Shown one piece after another: positions 46,201-52,316 of a stretch of 64,000 nucleotides of DNA. Position numbers and translations under genes: made by a program. Source of the DNA: Wenyingzhuangia heitensis (GTDB lineage: Bacteria > Bacteroidota > Bacteroidia > Flavobacteriales > Flavobacteriaceae). Position 1 is the stretch's first letter. Each line of letters opens with the position of its first letter. Location: the NCBI RefSeq assembly GCF_011762155.1, contig NZ_JAASQL010000001.1:496001-560000 (forward strand), given 5' to 3'. Below the pieces are notes generated by a model that saw only the letters and a list, made by a program, of their open reading frames with translations, was not told the DNA's origin and ran no database searches.

Positions 46201-47241
46201 TTAAGTTATGATATCACATTAAAACCAATTCAGGACTTAAATATCCAGTTAACAGGAAGTAGAAGTTATTCAGACACAGAGCAACAACAAATAGATTATG
46301 TTACAGGAAGTAGTAAAATAGAAAATTCTCAAATCAATAAATCGGGAAATTATAATATTTCATATTCATTAATAAAAACAGCAATGGGAAGTGATCCAGA
46401 TGCTTTGTTTGATGAATTTGTAAGAAATAGAGCTAAAATAGTAACACAAATACATCCTGGTGGAGATTCTAATTCTGAACAAGCTTTAAATAGTCAAGAA
46501 GTGTTAATTCATTCCTTTTTAGCAGCTTATAGCGGAACAGATGTGGTAACCTCTGATAAAACTATTTTTAAGAAAATGCCAATTCCAAACTGGAACATTA
46601 CTTATAGAGGTTTAATGCGATTGGATTTTATCAAAAAGAACTTTAGTAATTTCACACTATCACATGGTTATAACTCATCATATACCATTAGTAATTTTTC
46701 TAACAACTTAAATACAGATACGTCAAATCCTTATCAGTCAGATTTAATATACTCCGGAATTACCTTAATAGATGCGTTTTCTCCATTGATAAAATTAGAT
46801 GTAAAATTTAAAAGTTCTCTATCGTTTAGAGGAACCATCAATACAAATAGAACATTATCTTTAAACTTAAATAACACTACTCTTTCCGAAATTACAGGAA
46901 ATGAATATGTGTTTGGTCTGGGATACAGGTTTAAAGATGTGAAAATTAAAACTCGTTTTTTAAGAAAACAAAGAACTTTAAAAGGAGACATTAATATAAA
47001 AGCAGATGTGTCTTATAAAACAGATGTAACCAACGTAAGAAGTATAGATACTCAGACAAGTCAACCTGTGGGAGGACAAAATTTATTCGGACTTAAATTG
47101 GCAGCAGATTATAATTTAAGTCGTAATTTTACAGCATCCTTGTATTATGATCAAAATGTAGCTAGTTATGCAATATCAACATTGTATCCAAGGCAATCAA
47201 TAAATGCAGGATTAAGTTTAGTATATAACCTAGGAAACTAA
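40219..47241 (+). CDS. sprA: SprA, outer-membrane translocon of the type IX secretion system
   Basis: A 2340-residue protein, the giant barrel through which type IX substrates and gliding adhesins cross the outer membrane. It starts with a signal peptide (RKYFLIIVLLLFVVPIGYGQ) and then 'FFETLFGGTEIKMVPRGSVTMRFGV' near residue 140, 'STFSFQNQLKLDFEPGEDDLIRKLEVGNINM', and 'STIDIGGEATTYLDDFEGAQ', regions I recall from SprA/SOV proteins. It ends in a barrel strand 'GLSLVYNLGN'. The initiation codon must be TTG 40219: no ATG occurs in frame until about residue 120, long after the signal peptide. It is cotranscribed with ruvA and gcvH. Confidence 0.96.
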   Translation: MRKYFLIIVLLLFVVPIGYGQEKETDTLNSVEIPRTFSFDNNTDGVLYLKNPTEKKIEYDPTIGRYIVRETIGKSSFTTPTYLTEEEYKEYRLKQDVQDYFKAKTAAIEGRKKDAEEAQKDLLPTMYVNNKFFETLFGGTEIKMVPRGSVTMRFGVLYQNIENPLLSEENRSSFTPEFDQQIRANLSAKVGERLTADINYDTQSTFSFQNQLKLDFEPGEDDLIRKLEVGNINMDIKNNLITGSQSLFGVKAQLQFGATTVTGVFSQQQSQAKNIIAEGGSALTEFELRTTQYDNNRHFFIAQYFRNNYNTALAELPLINSAVQITKLEVWVTNRNTNTQDVRNIVGLVDLGESGTDKYDNTQSNITNNTVTATPVNTQFIPDNKANSLNQYIGTDKTQLREVENVPSALSGFEQGREYAVVENARKLSASEFTYNQQLGFISLNSRLNDGDVLAVAFEYTYRGEAYRVGELSTDGVESDKNIVVKLIRPQLINTEDIVFNLLMKNVYSIGAYNLEKEGFQFNLLYRDDATGQATNNLLGSQEDDIKTRTILNLTNLDRLDANNNLTRNVLNKGYAKGDGFFDYIEGLTVNSNNGSIIFPVIEPFGRDLESLLTNPSDIDKYVFNELYTKTASVAENDYQKKDKFLVQGQYTSSTSDGISLGAFNVPRGSVTVTAGGIVLVEGVDYTVDYFAGKVKIINPSIESSGQAINVSLENNTFFNQQQKTFVGVDVEHKFSDQFVLGATYLNIKEQPISNKVQLGQDPVNNSMYGLNLNYSSEVPVLTDWVNYLPNIDTDAPSTISVRGDFAYLRPNTPSTIDIGGEATTYLDDFEGAQIPINLGTAQNWSLSSAPVNFDGRDFGASNNNSVEYGKKRAKLAWYTIDQLFYTGSSLKPQNIDPDELSRAEVRPVQSEELFPERNLDVTQRTNLQTFDLSYYPNERGPYNYTAVTNPSEPSQLTNPSEKWAGITRGMVVTDFQRSNIQYVEFWMQDPYDSYSISNNEGIVTNSNPVNQKGTVYLNLGSISEDILKDNRKVFENGLPEDGTTSTGIDQTNVANVPTEKSLLYAFDQGDETRRNQDVGYDGMSDAEEKTRFPDLASLEDPSSDNFRFFRSTEHDNNNASILKRYKDYNNTQGNSPTAALSTESYPTSATNNPDVEDADRDQTMNTIDSYWQYKVDVSQNNLNKTTNEFIVDERTTSVTLENNTEKQFKWYLFRVPINSGESIGGINSFQSIRFMRMFLTDFEIPVTLRFADFQIVRGDWRIYDQIIDENDNLTERPTGATEDLLETGTVNIEENENRIPVNYILPPTISREALQGTSNVLQQNEQSLTVTVDKLQQNSTVGVYKNINVDMRMYKRLKMFIHAEELLQNTVSDKDLVAVIRLGSDTNDNYYQIEVPLNVTDIPNFGASNALNARAVWPEENDLDISLLDLTNVKIDRDKVGQSVTEIYPEQSAIDNSQTVLRVKGNPNLSNVRTIFLGIKNVDATQKSAEIWFNELRMSGFDNEGGWATKISADATIADFAKVAVNGAYQSIGFGSIDQSVNERSQEEIKSYSINTSVNVGQLLPNNWNVRIPVNYTVSEEIRTPKYDPKYEDVLATTAKEQGVAAESIDITTKRRSISLINVKKERSEVSERKPQIYDIENFSVSYTYSDATNESYVVEKDISQSVNAAANYAFKFKQIEVRPLENIPFLKSKSLSLLRDFNFNLLPTDIAVNSSIKRNYSEYKTRDLLETAGLEIPTLKQRNFMFDWDYRIGYKLTDAINLSFNASNNYIYDTFEQDVQTEEELDQIDLYSNFFNVGRPNNYTQNITATYKIPIDKLPLLSFVNADYSYTGNFNWRASSPDFVEKVGNTIQNGNTHNVSANLNFSKLYTEIGLKKLFRSSSAKKKMPTPGRSKKKSGTVGDFVYGVLSSIKTGRFSYNKNRSSSLDGYKPEIGFLGRNKYNGSYAPSLGYVFGQQTNVLQNAVENGWLLGRSGAEDDVLYNKNYMQSELTSLSYDITLKPIQDLNIQLTGSRSYSDTEQQQIDYVTGSSKIENSQINKSGNYNISYSLIKTAMGSDPDALFDEFVRNRAKIVTQIHPGGDSNSEQALNSQEVLIHSFLAAYSGTDVVTSDKTIFKKMPIPNWNITYRGLMRLDFIKKNFSNFTLSHGYNSSYTISNFSNNLNTDTSNPYQSDLIYSGITLIDAFSPLIKLDVKFKSSLSFRGTINTNRTLSLNLNNTTLSEITGNEYVFGLGYRFKDVKIKTRFLRKQRTLKGDINIKADVSYKTDVTNVRSIDTQTSQPVGGQNLFGLKLAADYNLSRNFTASLYYDQNVASYAISTLYPRQSINAGLSLVYNLGN

Positions 47242-47252
47242 AAAAATAAAAG

Positions 47253-47633
47253 ATGAATTTTCCAGAAGAATTAAAGTACACCAAAGATCACGAGTGGGTA
47301 AAAGTAGAAGGTGATGTAGTTGTAATTGGTATTACAGATTTTGCTCAAAGTGAATTGGGTGATATTGTTTATGTAGATGTAGATACCTTAGATGAAACAG
47401 TAGAAGAAAATGAAGTGTTTGGTTCTGTAGAAGCGGTAAAAACAGTTTCTGACTTATTTATGCCTATTAGTGGAGAGGTAATTGAGTTTAACCAAGGTTT
47501 AGAAGATGAACCAGAAGCTGTAAACGAAGATCCATATGGAAAAGGATGGATGATAAAAGTAAAAGCAGACAATATAGAAGATGCGCAAAATTTATTAGAT
47601 GCTACAGCATATAAAAAACTTATTGGAGCGTAA
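47253..47633 (+). CDS. gcvH: Glycine cleavage system H protein
   Basis: A 126-residue lipoyl carrier of the glycine cleavage system. The lipoylated Lys is in '[17 protein letters not shown]' (about 64). '[34 protein letters not shown]' and '[13 protein letters not shown]' are conserved. The other gcv genes are not nearby, but gcvH after sprA is the usual flavobacterial location. The next gene starts 35 bases before its stop. Confidence 0.97.
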   Translation: MNFPEELKYTKDHEWVKVEGDVVVIGITDFAQSELGDIVYVDVDTLDETVEENEVFGSVEAVKTVSDLFMPISGEVIEFNQGLEDEPEAVNEDPYGKGWMIKVKADNIEDAQNLLDATAYKKLIGA

Positions 47634-47985
47634 TAGCTTATTAGTAGCTATTGCAAGTAGTTTTCTAATATTGGTGTTAAGTTTAATAAGTATGGACGGA
47701 GTTCCAAACTTTAAATATAACAACACCGATAAGTTTGAACATGCATTTGCATATGCATTTATGTCATTTTTTTGGATGCTATCTTGTCAATTAGGCAAAA
47801 TAAAATTAAGTTTTCTGCATTTAATTGTGATTATTATCCTGTATGGTATAATAATTGAAGTTTTACAAATGAGTATAACTGTAAGTAGAACAGGCGATTT
47901 GCTTGATGTTGTAGCGAATTCTATAGGAGTAATTTTAGGCTATGTTATTTTAAGATTACTTCGTCGTTTATATTTGCAAGTCTAA
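47599..47985 (+). CDS. VanZ-like membrane protein
   Basis: A 128-residue protein with about four membrane helices and the VanZ-family pattern '[21 protein letters not shown]' and '[33 protein letters not shown]' (the family's acidic/His residues in helix starts). It overlaps gcvH by 35 bases. The chosen ATG gives the '[19 protein letters not shown]' start typical of flavobacterial relatives. Its role is unknown; the family is linked to teicoplanin resistance in Gram-positives, which should not be assumed here. Confidence 0.85.
   Translation: MLQHIKNLLERNSLLVAIASSFLILVLSLISMDGVPNFKYNNTDKFEHAFAYAFMSFFWMLSCQLGKIKLSFLHLIVIIILYGIIIEVLQMSITVSRTGDLLDVVANSIGVILGYVILRLLRRLYLQV
47969..47976 (+). promoter_or_regulatory. 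Candidate tonB promoter (-7 box)
   Basis: TATATTTG, matching TAnnTTTG, lies inside the last codons of the vanZ-like gene and 59 bases upstream of the tonB start. No clear -33 TTG. Confidence 0.35.
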
Positions 47986-48035
47986 TTCTAATTTCGTTAT
48001 TTTAGCAAACTAAAATTCAATTGAACTGAATAAAA

Positions 48036-48767
48036 ATGGAAGTTAAAAAGAATCCCAAATCTAATCTTGAAAATTTTAGTAAGGTATTTACTTTGCTGGG
48101 ATTGGTTTTAGCGCTGTATATAGTCTACGTGGCTATTGAGCATAAAACCTACGACAGGGTTGTAGAAGAACTACAATCGGTAACCTTACAATCTGATGAT
48201 GTGGAAGACATGGTCTTGACTCAAATCAAACCACCATCTGCACCGCCACCACCGCCACCGCCACCGCCGCCACCGCCGTCTCCGGAGAAATTTGAGAAGG
48301 TAGAGGATGACGTTGAAATTGAAGAAGTAGTGATACAAACTACGGAGGCAGAGGTAGACGACATTGTTGAAATTGAGCAAATTGAGTATAGTGATGAAGC
48401 CGAAGAGGTAACATACGAAGATGTACCTTTTGCAGCCATTCAAAATCCGGCAATTTTCCCAGGATGTGAAAAAGCAAAAGACAAGAAAGCTTGTTTTAGT
48501 GAAAAAGTAAATAAACACATTAGTAAGAATTTTGATACTGGTTTAGCTGATGAATTAGGACTTTCAGGAGTACAAAGATTAGCAGCCATGTTTAAAATTG
48601 ATGTAAACGGAAAAGTTTCGGAAGTTAGAGTAAGATCTAAAAGTCCAGAATTGCAAAAAGAATTTGAGAAGGCTTTAAAGTCATTGCCTCAAATGGTTCC
48701 GGCAAGTCAAAACGGTAGAAAAGTAAACTTATTATTTGCATTACCTCTAGTATTTAGAGTTGAGTAG
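48036..48767 (+). CDS. tonB: Energy transducer TonB (polyproline type)
   Basis: A 243-residue TonB. Cytoplasmic start 'MEVKKNPKSNLENFSK', one membrane helix (about 17-36), then 'PPSA', 12 consecutive prolines and an acidic stretch with repeated E/D-I/V pairs. The TonB C-terminal domain follows, containing 'PAIFPGCEKAKDKKACF' and ending 'LVFRVE'. The Pro tract is encoded by CCG/CCA codons, a local GC-rich island. The 12-Pro run would stall ribosomes without EF-P. It is a paralog of the TonB-like protein at 18,238-19,026. It is the last gene of the maeB-ruvA-sprA-gcvH-vanZ run and is closed by a terminator. Confidence 0.94.
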   Translation: MEVKKNPKSNLENFSKVFTLLGLVLALYIVYVAIEHKTYDRVVEELQSVTLQSDDVEDMVLTQIKPPSAPPPPPPPPPPPPSPEKFEKVEDDVEIEEVVIQTTEAEVDDIVEIEQIEYSDEAEEVTYEDVPFAAIQNPAIFPGCEKAKDKKACFSEKVNKHISKNFDTGLADELGLSGVQRLAAMFKIDVNGKVSEVRVRSKSPELQKEFEKALKSLPQMVPASQNGRKVNLLFALPLVFRVE

Positions 48768-48791
48768 TAATAAAAAGCTTAAAAAATATTT

Positions 48792-48827
48792 AAAGAGTGT
48801 AGCAAGATTTGTTACACTCTTTTTTTG
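48792..48827 (+). terminator. Terminator after tonB
   Basis: 10-bp perfect stem extended by G-T, C-G and two A-T pairs (48792-48805 / 48809-48822), then a run of T. Confidence 0.85.
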
Positions 48828-48842
48828 TTTTAACTATGAATT

Positions 48843-49010
48843 TAAATTTGGTGAAAATTATATTAAATAAGTATTCATGTTTTTTTATTTTGGCATGAGG
48901 TTTGCTCTTAGTATAAAAGATTTAAATTTAATTTAGATTATAGTTTTTCATAGTTTTAGTTTATAAACTCCTTGTAAAAGTTAGTTGCTTTTATAAGGAG
49001 TTTTGTTTTA
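48843..49010 (+). ncRNA. Possible small RNA between tonB and trhO
   Basis: TAAATTTG at 48843-48850 with a TTG 15 bases upstream (48825-48827), then about 110 AT-rich bases without an ORF. A 16-bp hairpin with one G-T pair follows (48965-48980 / 48988-49003), with a T-rich tail. The unit has its own start and stop signals but contains no gene. The -33 spacing is shorter than usual. Confidence 0.3.
48965..49010 (+). terminator. Terminator-like hairpin upstream of trhO
   Basis: 16-bp stem with one G-T pair, 7-nt loop, T-rich 3' flank. No annotated plus-strand gene ends here apart from tonB, which already has its own terminator. Confidence 0.75.
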
Positions 49011-49049
49011 TATAGAATTGCGTACTACATTAAGTTGATAAGTATTTGC

Positions 49050-49057
49050 TATCTTTG
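49050..49057 (+). promoter_or_regulatory. trhO promoter (-7 box)
   Basis: TATCTTTG followed by CA, 33 bases before the trhO ATG. A TTG lies at 49035-49037, closer than the usual spacing. Confidence 0.55.
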
Positions 49058-49090
49058 CAAAATAATAATGTTTAACTAAATTGATATAGC

Positions 49091-50122
49091 ATGCAACTGT
49101 ATAATAAGTTAAGCGCAGAAGAACGTGCGCAACTAATTGATGAGGCGGGTAAAGACCGTTTAACTATTTCTTTTTACCAATATTATCATATTGGAAATCC
49201 TCAAGTTTTTAGAGATCACTTATTTATAGAGTGGGATAAAATAGATGTTTTAGGAAGGACCTATGTAGCAAAAGAAGGGATTAATGCCCAAGTTTCTGTT
49301 CCTGCAGATAGGTTTAACGAGTTTAAAGCACATTTAGATAGTATTTCATTTTTAAAAGATATAAGGTTAAATGTTGCTGTTGAACAAGACAATAAATCAT
49401 TTTTAAAATTAAAAGTGAAGGTTAGGGATAAAATTGTAGCTGATGGTTTAAATGATAATCTGTTTGATGTAACTAATAAAGGAGTGCATTTAGATGCAGA
49501 AGAGTTTAATAAGTTATTAGCAGATCCTAATACTATTTGTGTGGATATGCGTAATCATTACGAAAGTGAAATTGGTCACTTTGATGGAGCTATTACTCCG
49601 GATGTAGACACCTTTAGAGATTCATTGGATATTATTGAAGAAGATTTAAAAGATCATAAAGAGGATAAAAACCTACTAATGTATTGTACAGGAGGAATCC
49701 GTTGCGAAAAAGCAAGTGCCTATTACAAATACAAAGGTTTTCAAAATGTATTTCAGTTAGAAGGAGGAATTATTGAATACACCCGTCAAGTAAACGAGAA
49801 AGGATTAGAAAATAAATTTAAAGGAAAGAACTTTGTTTTTGATCATAGAAAATCTGAAAGAATATCTGACGATGTAATTTCTAACTGTCACCAATGTGGA
49901 GAGTTTTGTGATACACATGTAAATTGTGCGAATGAAGCTTGCCACTTATTATTTATTCAGTGTGATGCTTGCAAAGAAAAAATGGAGGAATGTTGTTCTG
50001 ATTCTTGTAAAGAAATAAACACATTGTCTTTTGAAGAACAAAAAGAATTGCGAAAAGGACAATCCAATAGCAACAAAATATTTAAAAAAGGACGTTCGGA
50101 AGTTTTAAAGTTTAAAAAATAA
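49091..50122 (+). CDS. trhO: tRNA uridine(34) hydroxylase, rhodanese family
   Basis: A 343-residue TrhO (YceA), which hydroxylates U34 of certain tRNAs using oxygen. N-terminal part 'SFYQYYHIGNPQVFRDHLF' and 'AKEGINAQVSVP', then a rhodanese domain (about 145-245) with 'CVDMRNHYESEIGHFDGA' and active-site Cys in 'LMYCTGGIRCEKASAYYKYKGF'. The C-terminal Cys-rich segment ('CHQCGEFCDTHVNCANEACH', 'CDACKEKMEECCSDSC') looks like a zinc site and is usual in longer family members. It has its own promoter and is monocistronic as far as visible. Confidence 0.95.
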   Translation: MQLYNKLSAEERAQLIDEAGKDRLTISFYQYYHIGNPQVFRDHLFIEWDKIDVLGRTYVAKEGINAQVSVPADRFNEFKAHLDSISFLKDIRLNVAVEQDNKSFLKLKVKVRDKIVADGLNDNLFDVTNKGVHLDAEEFNKLLADPNTICVDMRNHYESEIGHFDGAITPDVDTFRDSLDIIEEDLKDHKEDKNLLMYCTGGIRCEKASAYYKYKGFQNVFQLEGGIIEYTRQVNEKGLENKFKGKNFVFDHRKSERISDDVISNCHQCGEFCDTHVNCANEACHLLFIQCDACKEKMEECCSDSCKEINTLSFEEQKELRKGQSNSNKIFKKGRSEVLKFKK

Positions 50123-50166
50123 GAAGCTCTTTTCTAAAAGGTAAAATGTTTGATTTATGGATAGTC

Positions 50167-50174
50167 TAGTTTTG
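50167..50174 (+). promoter_or_regulatory. Candidate promoter of the ricT-DUF4837 operon (-7 box)
   Basis: TAGTTTTG in the 171-base gap before ricT, with TTG at 50150-50152 (14 bases, rather close). A 12-bp perfect palindrome ACACAATTGTGT lies at 50264-50275, 18 bases before the start codon, and might be an operator. Confidence 0.35.
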
Positions 50175-50293
50175 TGCTTTACTTTCTGTTATTTTAATTA
50201 TATCTTTAAAAATTAATAGAAAAAAATTAGGCAAATACTAATTTTTGATGAATTACGAATCTTACACAATTGTGTGATAATATATAAAAATAT

Positions 50294-51829
50294 ATGAGCT
50301 GTACTAGTTGCTCAACTAAAGAAGGTGGTGTGCCAAATGGCTGTAAAAGCAATGGGAGTTGTGGTACCGGAAGTTGCGATAAATTAACTGTTTTTGATTG
50401 GCTATCTAATATGGAACTGCCAACAGGTCAAAAACCATTTGATATTGTAGAAATCCGTTTTAAAAACGGTAGAAAACATTTTTATAAAAACGAGAAAAAT
50501 TTTCAACTTACTATAGGAGAAGTTGTTGCTGTAGAAGGGAATCCAGGACATGATATTGGAACCATTTCTTTAACAGGAGAATTGGTTAAAATTCAAATGA
50601 AAAAGAAAAAGGTAGAAATTGATAGCGAAGAAGTAAAAAAGATTTACAGAAAAGCGACCCTTAAAGATATTGAAACTTGGGAAGAAGCCAGAAATAGAGA
50701 AATTGAAACTCAAAAAAAAGGAAGAGAAATTATTATTAAGCTAGGTCTTAAAATGAAACTTTCGGATGTTGAGTATCAGGGAGATGGAAATAAAGCTACT
50801 TTTTATTATACAGCAGATGATCGAGTAGATTTTCGTCAATTAATTAGAGAATTGGCTTCGGCATTTTCTATTAGAGTAGAAATGAAACAAGTAGGGCTAC
50901 GTCAAGAAGCAGCTCGTTTAGGAGGAGTAGGTTCTTGTGGTAGAGAGTTGTGTTGTTCTACTTGGCTAACAGATTTTAGAAAAGTAAATACAGCTGCAGC
51001 TAGATATCAACAACTTTCATTAAACCCACAAAAACTAGCAGGTCAATGTGGTAAATTAAAATGTTGTTTAAACTATGAGTTAGATACTTACTTAGATGCT
51101 TTAAAGAGTTTTCCTGCCCAAAACGTAGTTTTAAAAACAGAAAAAGGATTAGGGATTTTTATTAAAATGGATATTTTTAAAGAAGTATTATGGTATACTT
51201 ATAAAGAAAATAAATCCAAATGGTTTAAATTAACTTTGGCTCAAGTTCAAGAAATTATTCAAGAAAACAAACAAGGAAATTCAGTTGATGGATTAGAAGA
51301 GTTTGATGCTGAGAATATTGAAGAAACTAAAATTGATTTTGAAAATGTTGTAGGTCAAGACAGTTTAACTCGTTTTGATGAACCAAAGCGTAAAAACAAT
51401 AGAAGAAACAATCGTTCTAAAAATAAACCAAGAACTAATACAGCTCCACAAAAGCAGAACCCTACAGTTAAAACAAACACTACTAATACTCCCGAGGCAA
51501 AACAGCCTAGTAAAGAAGGAGGGAATAGACCTGTAAGAAAACCAAATAATAGAAGAAGACCTAACAAGCCAGATAGTAATAATCCTGCACAAAAAGCAAA
51601 TCCAAATGCTAAAACTGTAGAGCAACAACCAGCTAAAGAAGGAGCTAATACAAATAAACCAAGGCCTAAAAGAAGACCTCAAAGACCAAAACCACAAAAT
51701 AAACAAGGAGGGAGTCAGGATGGACAAGCGAAATCTGAAAACGGACAAGCAAACAAGCCTAGAAGAAGAAACAATAATAACAGAAGAAGACCAAACAAAC
51801 CAAATAATGGGCCTGCTAAAAGTGAATAA
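50294..51829 (+). CDS. ricT: PSP1-domain protein RicT (YaaT) with long disordered tail
   Basis: A 511-residue protein. The N-terminus is Cys-rich ('MSCTSCSTKEGGVPNGCK', 'CGTGSC'). The PSP1 core (about 100-290) holds 'ADDRVDFRQLIRELASAF', 'RLGGVGSCGRELCCSTWL' and 'QCGKLKCCLNYE', the C-x3-CC pattern of the iron-sulfur RicT/YaaT family. In Bacillus it acts with RicA/RicF in RNA processing. From about residue 370 the tail is low-complexity Asn/Lys/Arg/Pro, likely disordered and possibly RNA-binding. The gldH start lies inside the end of this gene. It is the first gene of a seven-gene operon. Confidence 0.92.
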   Translation: MSCTSCSTKEGGVPNGCKSNGSCGTGSCDKLTVFDWLSNMELPTGQKPFDIVEIRFKNGRKHFYKNEKNFQLTIGEVVAVEGNPGHDIGTISLTGELVKIQMKKKKVEIDSEEVKKIYRKATLKDIETWEEARNREIETQKKGREIIIKLGLKMKLSDVEYQGDGNKATFYYTADDRVDFRQLIRELASAFSIRVEMKQVGLRQEAARLGGVGSCGRELCCSTWLTDFRKVNTAAARYQQLSLNPQKLAGQCGKLKCCLNYELDTYLDALKSFPAQNVVLKTEKGLGIFIKMDIFKEVLWYTYKENKSKWFKLTLAQVQEIIQENKQGNSVDGLEEFDAENIEETKIDFENVVGQDSLTRFDEPKRKNNRRNNRSKNKPRTNTAPQKQNPTVKTNTTNTPEAKQPSKEGGNRPVRKPNNRRRPNKPDSNNPAQKANPNAKTVEQQPAKEGANTNKPRPKRRPQRPKPQNKQGGSQDGQAKSENGQANKPRRRNNNNRRRPNKPNNGPAKSE

Positions 51830-52304
51830 ACTTCTTTTTTGTGTTGTATTGATACTATCTATTTCTTGTGATCGTTATAAGAAATATGATTCTTATCAAA
51901 CCCTAAAAAACGGAACTTGGCAAGCTAAAGATTCGGTAGTTTTTAAAGCAGATATAAAGGATACCATCCAATCACATCATGTGTTTTTAAATGTTCGTAC
52001 AGACAATAATTATCAGTATAGAAATTTGTTTGTAATTTCTAAAGTTACTTTGCCTAGCAAAATTGTAATTCAAGATACATTGGAATATGAAATGGCAGAT
52101 GCTTTTGGAAATTGGCTAGGAGATGGACTTACAGATGTTAAAAATAACAAACTGTTTTTTTTAGAAGATTACATTTTTCCCGAAAGAGGAACCTATCAAT
52201 TTGAGTTTTTTCAGGCAATGAGAAAAAGAGGTGAAATTGATGGGGTTCCAAAGCTTTTTGGTGTTATAGATGTGGGATTAAGAATTGAAGAATCAACAAA
52301 ATAA
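51807..52304 (+). CDS. gldH: GldH, gliding-motility lipoprotein
   Basis: A 165-residue lipoprotein. The start is chosen at ATG 51807, giving a 23-base overlap with ricT. GTG 51822 (8-base overlap) is an alternative that leaves the same signal peptide. The signal ends at Cys in 'VLILSISCDRYKKYDSY'. Conserved GldH parts include 'NNYQYRNLFVISKVTLP', 'DTLEYEMADAFGNWLGDGLTDVKNNKLFF' and 'GTYQFEFFQAMR'. GldH is required for gliding and type IX secretion in Flavobacterium. Order ricT-gldH-PBP1A is the usual one. Confidence 0.93.
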   Translation: MGLLKVNKLLFCVVLILSISCDRYKKYDSYQTLKNGTWQAKDSVVFKADIKDTIQSHHVFLNVRTDNNYQYRNLFVISKVTLPSKIVIQDTLEYEMADAFGNWLGDGLTDVKNNKLFFLEDYIFPERGTYQFEFFQAMRKRGEIDGVPKLFGVIDVGLRIEESTK

Positions 52305-52316
52305 GACATAGAAATA

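Larger units (their letters stand above)
48768..49090. other. 323-base gene-free region between tonB and trhO
   Basis: It holds two terminator-like hairpins (48792-48827, 48965-49010), two TAnnTTTG boxes (48843-48850 and 49050-49057) and no ORF. The space between first box and second hairpin could encode a small RNA of about 150 nt. Confidence 0.6.

Noticed and set aside
47599-47985. Teicoplanin resistance determinant
   Set aside because: VanZ-family similarity alone; no other van genes, and the location after sprA-gcvH is a normal housekeeping position.
48186-48518. Minus-strand ORFs over tonB with Gly- or Arg/Trp-rich tracts
   Set aside because: They are the reverse reading of the CCG/CCA proline tract and of tonB codons, not independent genes.
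51355-51748. Minus-strand hydrophobic ORFs over the end of ricT
   Set aside because: They are the reverse complement of the Lys/Asn/Arg-rich tail codons, which read as Leu/Phe on the other strand.
51720-51806. Longer N-terminus for GldH
   Set aside because: It would put 29 polar residues before the lipoprotein signal; the internal ATG or GTG gives a proper signal peptide.
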